From positions 805,174 to 869,173 of the forward strand of contig BLZA01000011.1 in assembly GCA_013423385.1 (NCBI GenBank): a stretch of DNA of 64,000 nucleotides, read 5' to 3'. Shown here piece by piece: positions 33,648 to 42,887 of this stretch. Position 1 is the stretch's first letter. Each line of letters begins with the position of its first letter. The translations under genes were made by a program, and so were the position numbers. The DNA is from Naganishia liquefaciens (Eukaryota > Basidiomycota > Tremellomycetes > Filobasidiales > Filobasidiaceae). The notes beneath the pieces are model-generated. The model searched no databases. It saw only the letters and a program-made list of their open reading frames with translations, and was not told where the DNA came from.

Positions 33648-35570
33648 ATGGCAGTGAGTTTACTATTTCTGTGTCATTCCCAGCGGAGCACCTCCACTGA
33701 CCGCCATATCTCTTGTTTCCGCACCTAGTTAAACACGTAAGCGAATCCTGGACCTCTGATACAACCCACTCTTGCGCTCCTCGCTTAACCTCAGTCATTC
33801 GCCTTTCTCCTCTAGTGGTGACGAAAAGCTCGTCTTCGAGTCTTCCGAGAATGTCAAGGTCGTACGTATCAGCCCATCCCCGTAATCGTCCTCATCCGCG
33901 ACGCGATTCCGGTCGGCGTCTTTCGCTTTCTTCCCGTCTGGGCGGGCATGTGAGCGTACAGACTGGTTGCCGCGAGGGATGCGAGATCGGGGTGCCCTCT
34001 GTCCGCGCTTCTCCGGGGGAAGTGAAAGTAGAGAACATAAAGTCGCTCATCTTGTCGCTTCCTGCCGGATTTTAGGCTGGTACCTGTACGTATGATGAGG
34101 CGTGATGACCTGCAGGAATTATCGGGCTGACGGCTGGGTTGTGCTTGATTACCAACAGTCGAGCAACTTGGCTTAAAGGAGGATCTTTTGAGGGGTATCT
34201 ACGCATACAGTAAGCCCTGGCGAATCGATACCGCGAAATATCCCGCTTGATCACTCCTCGACAGACTTCGAAAAGCCCTCGGCCATTCAGCAACGAGCCA
34301 TTCTGCCCATTGTTTCCGGCCGAGACGTCATCGCGCAAGCCCAATCGGGTACGGGTAAGACCGCGACATTCAGCATCTCCATCCTCCAGTCTATCGATAC
34401 CTCTATCCGGGAATGCCAGGCGCTTGTCCTCTCTCCGACGCGTGAATTGGCCGTTCAGATTCAGAACGTCATTCTCGCTCTGGGAGATTACATGAACGTG
34501 CAATGCCACGCCTGCATCGGTGGTACCAGTATCGGCGAGGATATCAAAAAGCTCGAATACGGCCAACACGTCGTCTCTGGCACGCCAGGCCGTGTGTTCG
34601 ACATGATTCGCCGTCGAACCCTTCGCACCAAGAACATCAAGATGCTCGTTCTCGATGAATCCGACGAATTGCTCAACAAGGGTTTCAAGGATCAGATCTA
34701 CGATATCTACCGATACTTGCCGCCCGCGACGCAGGTTGTCATCTTGTCGGCGACTTTGCCTCACGATGTACTCGAGATGACGACCAAATTTATGACGGAC
34801 CCCATCAGGATCTTGGTCAAGCGTGATGAATTGACCTTGGAGGGCATCAGGCAGTTCTTCGTCGCAGTTGAAAAGGAGGAGTTTAAGTGTGTGGCGAGTT
34901 CACGTCTGTCTTTCTCGCGGTGCTAATGCATTGATCGCGTTTGGCAGGTTCGAAACTTTGACTGATCTGTGCGTCGTACTTGATAGGATTTTGGCTGTCT
35001 AGGTACTGACTTCTCCCCAGCTATGATACCCTGACCATCACCCAAGCCGTCATCTTCTGTAACACAAAGCGAAAGGTCGACTGGTTGACGGAAAAGATGC
35101 GAGACGCCAACTTTACTGTAAGCTTCATTCACCGGGTCAATTCCGCCTTCCAGGGGCTTATCAATGCGAATTTCTAGGTCTCGTCAATGCACGGCGACAT
35201 GCCTCAGAAGGAACGAGATGCCATCATGTCCGAATTTCGAAGCGGCTCGAGCCGAGTTTTGATCACCACTGATGTTTGGGCCCGAGGCATCGACGTACAG
35301 AACGTCTCCCTTGTCATCAACTACGACCTGCCCTCGAACCGGTCAGTCTACGTCTCACGAGCGTTCAGGTCTTCGTTGTTGCTCATCTTTCGTGTTCGCC
35401 CTCACAGAGAAGCCTACCTGCATCGAATCGGTCGAAGCGGTCGATTCGGCCGAAAGGGTGTCGCGATCAACTTTGTCACGCTCGAAGATGTCCGTATTTT
35501 GCGAGACATTGAACAGTTCTACAGCACCGTCATCGATGAAATGCCCATCGGTGTGGCTGAACTGGTATAG
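33648..35570 (+). CDS. FAL1: DEAD-box RNA helicase FAL1 / eIF4A-III
   Basis: eIF4A-like helicase; the eIF4A-III group anchors the exon junction complex and acts in 40S rRNA processing in yeast. The spliced start is [19 protein letters not shown], then [19 protein letters not shown] and the Q motif PSAIQQRAI. Helicase motifs in order: AQSGTGKTA (I), PTRELAVQ (Ia), GGTS, TPGRV (Ib), DESDE (II, a DEAD variant), SATLP (III), [12 protein letters not shown] (IV), [10 protein letters not shown] (V) and [13 protein letters not shown] (VI), ending MPIGVAELV. The VWARGID form is typical of eIF4A-III rather than eIF4A. About eight exons; exon 1 is two codons (ATGGCA) and exon 2 is eight bases. Introns in the 5' part are long relative to exons. 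Confidence 0.95.
33729..33736 (+). other. FAL1: Eight-base internal exon of FAL1
   Basis: The bases TTAAACAC sit between a cacctag acceptor and a gtaagc donor. Joining ATGGCA, this exon and TGGTGACGAAAAG gives MALNTGDEK in frame, whereas skipping it would break the frame. This is strong sequence support, though still an inference without transcripts. Confidence 0.75.
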
Positions 35571-35836
35571 AGCTGGTCTATGTTGGCCTCGATCGATTTC
35601 TTATTCCCGAAAATATGTATATGCTACGATGCGATAGGGTATACGAATGAATTGAGAACCTCTCGTTGGCCGGCCTAAGAGGAATTTGAGACCCCAGAAT
35701 CTACGGCTGTCCTTTCGCCTCGACCGTTTGCCGAAGTCTGTTTTAATTATCGCCTTTCGCGCGGCCTTGTGACAGTGCCAGCGAAGTCCGAGTCAGTCAG
35801 GCGCACAGGGGATCGACAAGCCGCTCGATTTAACGC

Positions 35837-36207
35837 TCAGATCACGTGCGTGTTGTCAGACTGCCGGGCATTCGGGTGCAGACTATTCGACGGGACACTC
35901 ACAGATACACGAGCCCGCCAGTGATGGCATCTGCTTGCTGCTCCACCCACCAATCCGCGCCGAATCGCCAGACCCGCGAAGTCGGCAACGGCTAGACCGG
36001 CAAGGACCAAACGCCATCTAAACGGCCCGTGTTGACAGGTTGCTTTCTTGCGTGTGATGATGAACGACACGATGATCAGCAGAATGTAAACTGAATTCGC
36101 TGTCGATATCAGTAGCTGAGCACATTGCGACAGAAGAAAAGGTCCTACTGACTTATCACTCCTGGTAAGATGAGTCGCAGCATAACATATTGCGCCAATG
36201 AGTCCAT
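35837..36207 (-). CDS. Possible small membrane protein
   Basis: MDSLAQYVMLRLILPGVIT joins across a splice (A|gtcagt ... tcgacag) to NSVYILLIIVSFIITRKK, giving one or two membrane segments. HGPFRWRLVLAGLAVADFAG then gives another, followed by a basic loop. The frame then runs to a stop at 35837, but a consensus gtgagt within RARVSVSV hints that a further exon may replace the last 25 residues. I do not recognise it. The opening hydrophobic pattern could be the start of a larger transporter that has lost its remainder, or an independent small protein. An in-frame ATG at 36330 would add a Lys-rich leader. Confidence 0.35.
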
Positions 36208-36330
36208 CTCGGCTATGCTCTTTTTCTTCTTCTTTCTACGGATAGTTGCTCGAGGGTCCAGTGTACCGGTTATGGAGCGAGACTGGAGATCACCAGGGGC
36301 ACCTTTGCCACATCTTGGGTTCCGCTCCAA

Positions 36331-37024
36331 AATCAGCTCTCCCCTTCTCGCCGATCTCGATGTTATAATATGCCTCGCTCTTCATTGGCATTGCTCTCCT
36401 TCTGTCCCCCGATGAATATATACTCTGTTGCCCCGAATCATGCATCGCGACGGAAGCGTCGTGCTTCGTCGGAATCAGAGAAACAGAACGGAAAGATACT
36501 CAAGATCAATGTCGGGAGTGCCACCACCGTTCTAAGATGCCATTTCCAGCCGCGGAATTGTTGATTTGGGTGGCCACATTCGCAAGTCTCGGGAAAGACG
36601 AGGTTCCAGACTGGTCTTGAAGTGGAAACTTTGTTTGCAGCCTCTCTGTCCTTATGATTTGGCGCCATGTCACGCAGTGACAAAGTGCAGTCGCCAGCTT
36701 TCGCTCGCATAGCGTCCTCGATGCGCGGGTTAGTAGACGAATGATAAATGCTCGCAGCGGCTTTGTGGAGAGGCGTATGACGGGTTTTATCAGCAGAACG
36801 CGCCTTCGAATCGTCATCAGCCTGAAAGGAGGGGCCACAAGGAGAAAGCTTCAATGGAGGCAAGTTGCAGCATGGAGAATTTTAGAGGAAAGTCCGACCC
36901 AAGTCAGTCTCCCAGCCTACACGATTGTATTCTCCGCTGAATACTGAGCATCGTGTCAATTGTAGTTGGCCGAGAATGATTCTTTAGACAATACACTAAG
37001 ACAATATTCTAGGTGTGTGGCACA
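36331..37024. other. Interval with no supported gene
   Basis: About 700 bases. A 141-codon minus-strand frame (36438-36863) contains a single ankyrin-like string (TPLHKAA) but no repeat structure, no family resemblance elsewhere and no splice support. Confidence 0.4.
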
Positions 37025-37822
37025 CTAGCTCAAAACTTCGTCGTCTTGTCTAGCCATGGATAATATATCCTTCTCCATTCCTATCCACCAGTAATTGGCG
37101 GATAGACTATCCATCATTCTCTTCGCTAGCTCAACCACCGACAACCTGACCGCGGAAGTCGACACGCGCAATTGTCGCTTCGCATCGAGAAGAAGTTGCC
37201 TGCGGATCCGGCCCTCCGGGGGGACCAGCCTGGAGACCTCCAAGTCGCTGTCTGGCTCTGGTACATAGGCGTAGAGCAACCCGTCCTCTGAGAGTACATA
37301 TGGGTCACATTTGTGGCCATCAAGTAGCCTTCTGAGCAGATCCCGCGTAGACTGGCCATTTTGATACGCCTCTGTCCATGAATGCTGTTCTGCAGCGAGA
37401 GAGCAGACCGTGCTGACTACGTCTGCCTGAGAGTAAGGTCCCGAGAAATAGCCTTCTGTACGTGTGACTGCAGAATTCATCTGGCTGTAGTTAATCAGAT
37501 TGCCGGTCGCAAGTCGGTCAAAAGTGTCATTTCGGGACGGAGCTATCGGCGGATGAACGCATGAGGCTGCGTGTTGTGATTGACCTAGAATAGCGAAGCT
37601 GCTAGTTTCCGATCCCATAGTTTGAGTGCGAGATCTTCTCAACGATAGCCTACTGCGCCTATTTGTATCTCGCTCCAACGGGATTAAAAGGGTGTCTAGT
37701 CGGGCCAACGTTTCTGTAGCAGTGGGCGATTTTGCCGTACATCGAGATTCAGCAATGGGGCTGCGAAGGGATTGCGGGACTTCCAATAGGACTTTGGGAG
37801 TATACCGCAATGTATGCATCAT
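37025..37822 (-). mobile_element. Fossil piece of a Ty3/Gypsy-type LTR retroelement (integrase N-terminal region)
   Basis: An open frame of 265 codons. Its last 80 residues resemble the stretch of Ty3/Gypsy pol between RNase H and the integrase core: a helix like LLRRLLDGHKCDPYVL, then DGLLYAYVPEP, RLVPPEGRIRRQLLLDAKRQ, and ANYWWIGMEKDILSM, which fits the YYWPGMxKDI hallmark of the integrase zinc-binding domain. The first 150 residues are Ser/Arg-rich and unrecognised. No LTRs, gag, reverse transcriptase or integrase core are visible nearby, so this is an isolated, incomplete and probably old remnant. The frame staying open leaves room for host reuse, which is only a guess. It sits beside the gene-poorest part of the window. 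Confidence 0.5.
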
Positions 37823-38123
37823 CTGAAGCTGTCAAGTTGGGGTTAATTGGAATGAGCTATTGGTGGTCTAGCGCAAGTTCGGATGGGCTCGACTCTTACA
37901 GGCCCGGTCAAGAACCGTCTCCCGTTCCACAGCGGAACTAAGTAAAGAATCATACAGGCTGGGGGAAGTACGCTTCCAGGCCTGTCGGCGTGACTCAACA
38001 TAAATATTGAATGACAGGAATGCTGCAGATGAAGGTGGCTTACCCTATTTTGCATCCTTCAATCCAAATCCTGGATAGGAAGTTTCCTCCGATACTTACC
38101 TGATCAAAAATGCAAAATGGCGG
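37823..38123. other. Spacer between integrase-like piece and membrane protein gene
   Basis: About 300 bases, no supported feature. Confidence 0.4.
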
Positions 38124-39665
38124 TTAGACATGAGCCAGCTTGACCCGCGCTTTATATCTTACGGCAATCAGGATCCCAAACATGGAGGAGAACAGGAAGA
38201 ACATGTCAAGAGGAAGATGATGGTGGCCGAACCAGAGCCAAAAGACGTTGGCGAGGTCATCGTGACATGCAAGAGTATAGACTTGATCCAGCTTCTGTTT
38301 GTGACCTTCAGTTGCAAAGGAATCGGAGATAAAATATGAGATTGGCAAGTGGAGCGTGTCCAGCAACATGGAGGCAAATAGTAAAGACACAGAAAGGTAG
38401 GCCGCGAGCATTATTGCGAAAACGATACTGACGACCAAGCCAGTATCGATGAGACGGATAGTTCTGAGTCGAATGCACGTGCAAGGTGGTACAGTCCCTC
38501 CCGGAGTGTGCAAAAGAAAAACGTACTGATTTGTCAGCTTGGTACCGCTCTCTGAGAAGGCCAGCGCCACAGAATCGTAAGAGCCACATCTGAAAGCCCG
38601 AGTGATCGTTATCTTTCGTTGAGCTGACTGATTACCCAGAAAAACGACGTCGACTCACTGCGGGGTCGAAACGCCTTTTCGTAGAAGGCAAACAGCGTTG
38701 ACATGCAACTCGACATCATCCGCCATACCCTCTAGTCCAGCGAAGACGCTGGCAGGGACAGTGGCCAAGAGTGACGCTGCGGATCTTGCGCTCAGGGCAC
38801 AAACAGCAAGACAGACTGCGATTATTGCTGCGACCATGCAAGAGATAATCGAGACAGACCGGAGATACCACTGTACCCCACTTCCTTGTGTCGGTGTGGC
38901 TGCCGGTAAGCTATGCTGACTGGTTCCTAGTTTACTGAGCTTGTGAGCTGCCGGCAAGCTCAAATTGGGCGTGACTGTTCCAGCCATTGAAGTAGTTATA
39001 GAATAAAGACGACGCGTGCTCGCTCTTTGGGTGAACCAATTATCATTCGATCTCTCCGGTTTTTGCTCCTCATTCGAGGAAAGGAGCTTCACTGAATTGA
39101 CGTGCATACGCCCGAAGCTGAATGGGCTAGGGGATTGTGGCAAGTCCGCGGGAGTGCGAAGAGCGCGACAAAGCGTGTCCAAGGGCGACCGATCAGTCAC
39201 AGTAAAAGGCTTGATCGGTTGGTTGGCATGAGCCGGAGAAAATGTCGTGGTGCAGTGAAGTCGGGGTTGAACCTTCTTCCGAGTCCCGTTGTCTTCGACT
39301 TCATCCTTGTTGTATCCCGTTTCTCCCTGGTCGCTTTCGTAGCTACGATAATCGCTGAATGGATCGCTGTCCGCCTGAGAAAGCGGCGGAGATGGCAATA
39401 TCTCTCCTGCCCCCGTTTGAGCTGGAAATCGAGTCTGTACGCCATCGATGGTAATTTCTAAGGTAGGCACTGGGCTTTCGGCGACACTGCCTCGGAAGAT
39501 GGTATCACCTCGTCGAGGGTTAAGCGGAGTATCTCGCTGATAAGCAGACATGCTCCATTGGTCTATTTGCAGGGAGATGATTGAATCCCTCGAAACCGCC
39601 GGGGGTTTCTGCTCCGCAAAAGAACCTCCCGTCGGATGTTCACGAGTAAGTAACGTGTTCATCAT
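38124..39665 (-). CDS. Multi-pass membrane protein of unknown function
   Basis: Begins MMNTLLTREHPTGGSF and has a Ser/Pro-rich cytosolic-type half of about 230 residues containing phospho-site-like stretches (RRLYSITTS). The first membrane span is SVSIISCMVAAIIAVCLAV. After an intron (gtgagt...tttcag) comes CGSYDSVALAFSESGTKLTN, then across gtacgt...gactcag a second span, TGLVVSIVFAIMLAAYLSV. After that come SYFISDSFATEGHKQKLDQV, a piece rich in aromatic and His residues (FWLWFGHHHLPLDMFF), and a last span into a basic end, VRYKARVKLAHV. The layout (long polar N-terminus, four spans, an intervening loop of about 60 residues) recalls fungal claudin-like or SUR7-like proteins, but no signature is present. 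Three exons. Confidence 0.6.
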
Positions 39666-42600
39666 GGATGGACAGTCTCGTTGTCTGCCAATCGATCCAG
39701 CCGAGTGAGAGGAAAGCCGTTACGAGAATCAGCGGAGGGTCTGATTCTTCGACAACACAAAATGCGCGGTGGTGATCGAGCGTCGAGCGAGGCTTTCTCT
39801 GCTGTCTGCTGGATCGACATGCCGCCCTCTACCTAGGCAGCTTATGAGGACCGCAAAGCTGGTGGAAATGGTCACGGCCCATTCTCCGATGGCGTGAAAG
39901 GAACGGCTGCGAGGTGAAACTGAAAGACCTGAATCACCCTGCGGCGACGGAGTTCCTTTGTCATATAAAACCTGCTGTTCGAAGTCGAACTTCGGTGTCC
40001 CCTGCCAGACGCCAGGTCAGTGAATCTCAGTCATTAGCCTGGATACCAGTAGCTAGCGGATGCATACCTTATAACATTAACTTGAGATCGAGGCGCGGTC
40101 TCTGGCAGCTAATTGGATAGGCGACCCCTGAAAGAGAAGATTACTAGTGCCAACATGCCAGGTGAAAGCCTAAGACCTGAGTACCCCCAAAGGCGCTGTC
40201 GTGGAATGACCTGAATTGGCATCGCTCGCCGTTGTGCAAATGCGGTCATCCACCCGAAAAACTTAAGAGTCCCAATGTATCTGTCTCCAGACGCGTAGAG
40301 CGTGGAACGAAAGGCGAATCCTGCCGTTACAAAAATGCGACTCACAGTGGCGAATCCTGCCCCAGTGTCACAGCAGCCACAACAGCCGTGCTCTTGGCCC
40401 GATTTCCCTTACCATTCGGGACTGCAGGCTTTGCCTGCCCCTCGAGCGCCAAGCAGAGCAGCTCCACTCGAACAGTGAATGGCCTCCCACGGATGCAACT
40501 TTCATACTCCAATTCTCATAAATGCTACGAAGCCCTTCATCAGGTCATCCTGTTTGGCGGACTTTGGGTCTTCTGACAGCTCTTCTGTCACCAATCAGGG
40601 CGGCATTGTCCGGGAAACAAGGATGCAACTCGGATGCAACTAATGTCTCATAAACTGATACCAAACGCCTGTGAGACTAATTGTGAGCAACCTTTGTGGG
40701 CTCAGTGTGAGCCGGCTTGTGAACTATGAGCTGTCCTTCAACAGGAGCGCTTTAGAAGTCACGAAATAACCACGAAGCCTCATAGGACTAACAATCGCTG
40801 TACTGCTTAGGAGCTTCCTGTAGTATGGTACCCAGCCGTCTCTCCATCTCTCAGCTGCCGAGCGTTTGCGTCCCTCCTGCTTCCGGCACTTCTTGCGCCT
40901 GAGGCTGTTTTGTACTTCTAGTCAAATTGCTGGAGCGTTTGATCAGGTGTGATATCGGCAATCTCTCACGCCCTTCGTGCGTCACGGACAAGCATCTATA
41001 CGGAGAAGGTGGATCTTGTCACGAGTGCCCAGACCGCGGTTCTGGATGAGAGAATCCCATCCTCTGACAAGCCCTCCTCCTTCCATCAGCTTCAAGGGAA
41101 CAGCTTGTTCGGCGGAGCATCCTGATCGCACTGTAGCAGTCGAACATCAATCTTCCTGCTCTCATATTTGGGTCAAGCAGGAAGAGGCGCACCTTGTTCC
41201 ACAATGATACGCATCCGAACAAAGACTCTTCAACACTGGTTATACCTCGACCTTTTGCGGTAGGGAGCAGCCCGCTTCACGTTGTCGCACCGAATTCTGA
41301 CGTGAACAAGCTTCATGTGGCATTCTTCGTGGACCGAGACGGAAAAGGCTGGAGGATAATCTCTTAAGCTCGGCGCATGCTTTTTCAACTATACCCCCTG
41401 TGCAGCTCTATGAGCTGCCTCGTTAGATTCGAGGCCAACCTGGGCCTTCAACGATTCCAGCAGCAGCCAGCTCTGCAGGTAGTTAGCAGGTAGTAACGAA
41501 TTGCAGCATCCGGTCTGGCGATACTATTACCGTACACACTTCAGCTGGTACATCCCAAGCACTAAAGATACTTTTAACCCTCTCTCAGTCGTCCTTTTCT
41601 AGCTGCTTCCAATGCATGCGCACATGCAGTATCTGACCAGGAGCGTTCCAATGATTCTTCCAGCGATTTATCCCTCGTGACCATCGGTACCATACCACTA
41701 AGCTGAGAGCCATGCAAGTTGGGCAGTTTCTAGTATTTCCACAAGTACAGGTTTTGAGGCCCGCTTCATCCGTCGAGACTAATAATGCCCGCTGCATGAT
41801 TTCCAAGGAGCTCGGACGCATACGCAAACTTGGCGAGCATCGCTGCCACGGCATGCAGCCAAATCTTCCTGCCAATCCCGTCCGGCCCCGTACGACCGGA
41901 GCACCGGCTAACCTACACAGCTCTATAGACGAGCGTTGCCGAGCGGAGGCATCAGCGGATCCAGCGGATCTGATCGCCTCGCGTGCGATTACGAGCGACT
42001 CATGTTTCAGAGGACCCCACTTCTTCACGCGCGGTCAGCAAGCCGGTCAGCAAGTCTAGCTGCGAATCTCGTCCGTGTACACTTTGGTCGCTGGCTCCCG
42101 TATCAGCCATCAATCCCGAGAAAGAGATACCTTGTACCTTATACCTACGTAGCCTCCAAAAGTCTGACTGTCGGCTTGCCGTTGTATACTTAGCCTCTGA
42201 TCATTTCGACGGAAATACCTAAATACCATTGACTGCGTGGATCACGCTTTCGAAGGGTTCTGATCTCCCTACGCGTCCCGATCGGCACGAAAGGGAAGAC
42301 TTTCCAGCACCCCAGGTTGCCATTCGAACGGCATCCACACCGGCAGCTTGTCGAACGACGCATCATCTGTCCCTGGTATTTTACGACCTCGTAAATCCCA
42401 CAGAAGTGTTTCCGTCGTCAGCAATTCCACCACGGCTGCGGCGCATCGCGTCTGTCAACCCGGCTTCAGTAAGTATAATTCTTGGATCGGATGTCGATCT
42501 GTCATCCTCATGTCAGCCTTGATTACCAGTCCCCTCGAGTCGCCAGCAGTCTATTCAGCAAACGTTTTCTTAAGACCGTCCTGAATTGATCGCCACTGCA

Positions 42601-42887
42601 GAGTTGTCATTTCCTTCGGGAATCGCTCGAAAAGAAAGGCAAGTCCTGATCACCGATCACACGCTAGATTTCAGGCCTTCTGATACCTGTTCTCCCTCAA
42701 CCAATAGCCTCAATCTTCTATGTACAACATATTCGCCAACATTCGTTTGATCACTCCTTAAACGGGCGGCAGCGGGGTCTAGGGTGCATTTCCCACATTG
42801 AGACGATCGAGTTCGATTTGGTGCAAGGTCGGTCGATGAGACTCGCATAGGAACAACTTTCTGACACATCTTCCACTCTAGTCACAA
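39666..42887. other. 3.2 kb gene-poor stretch
   Basis: The longest stretch without a supported gene. Small tandem echoes are seen at 40622-40643 (ggatgcaact repeated) and 42034-42053 (ggtcagcaag twice). Frames on both strands (for example minus 41585-42028) lack recognisable domains and splice logic. At 42348-42468 a plus-strand frame reads SSVPGILRPRKSHRSVSVVS and ends at a perfect gtaagt donor, so it may be a real 5' exon, listed separately. The rest may be regulatory or decayed sequence. Confidence 0.45.
42348..42468 (+). CDS. Possible orphan coding exon ending at a consensus donor
   Basis: The frame gives SSVPGILRPRKSHRSVSVVS and then NSTTAAAHRVCQPGF up to gtaagtataa. Basic and Ser-rich, it resembles the style of the 790-residue gene downstream, but its phase does not fit the ATG at 42888 through the obvious ctctag acceptor. 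A join to the acceptor near 42517 would instead give a protein of about 60 residues. Either way its function is unknown. Confidence 0.25.

Noticed and set aside
36438-36863. Minus-strand frame with an ankyrin-like TPLHKAA string
   Set aside because: A single short match without any repeat pattern or splice support; chance is more likely.
39240-39300. Possible tRNA B-box (reverse complement GGTTCAACCCC)
   Set aside because: Lies inside the coding exon of the membrane protein and no A-box or cloverleaf can be folded around it.
41585-42028. 147-codon minus-strand frame in the gene-poor stretch
   Set aside because: Composition and lack of domain or splice signals suggest a chance frame.
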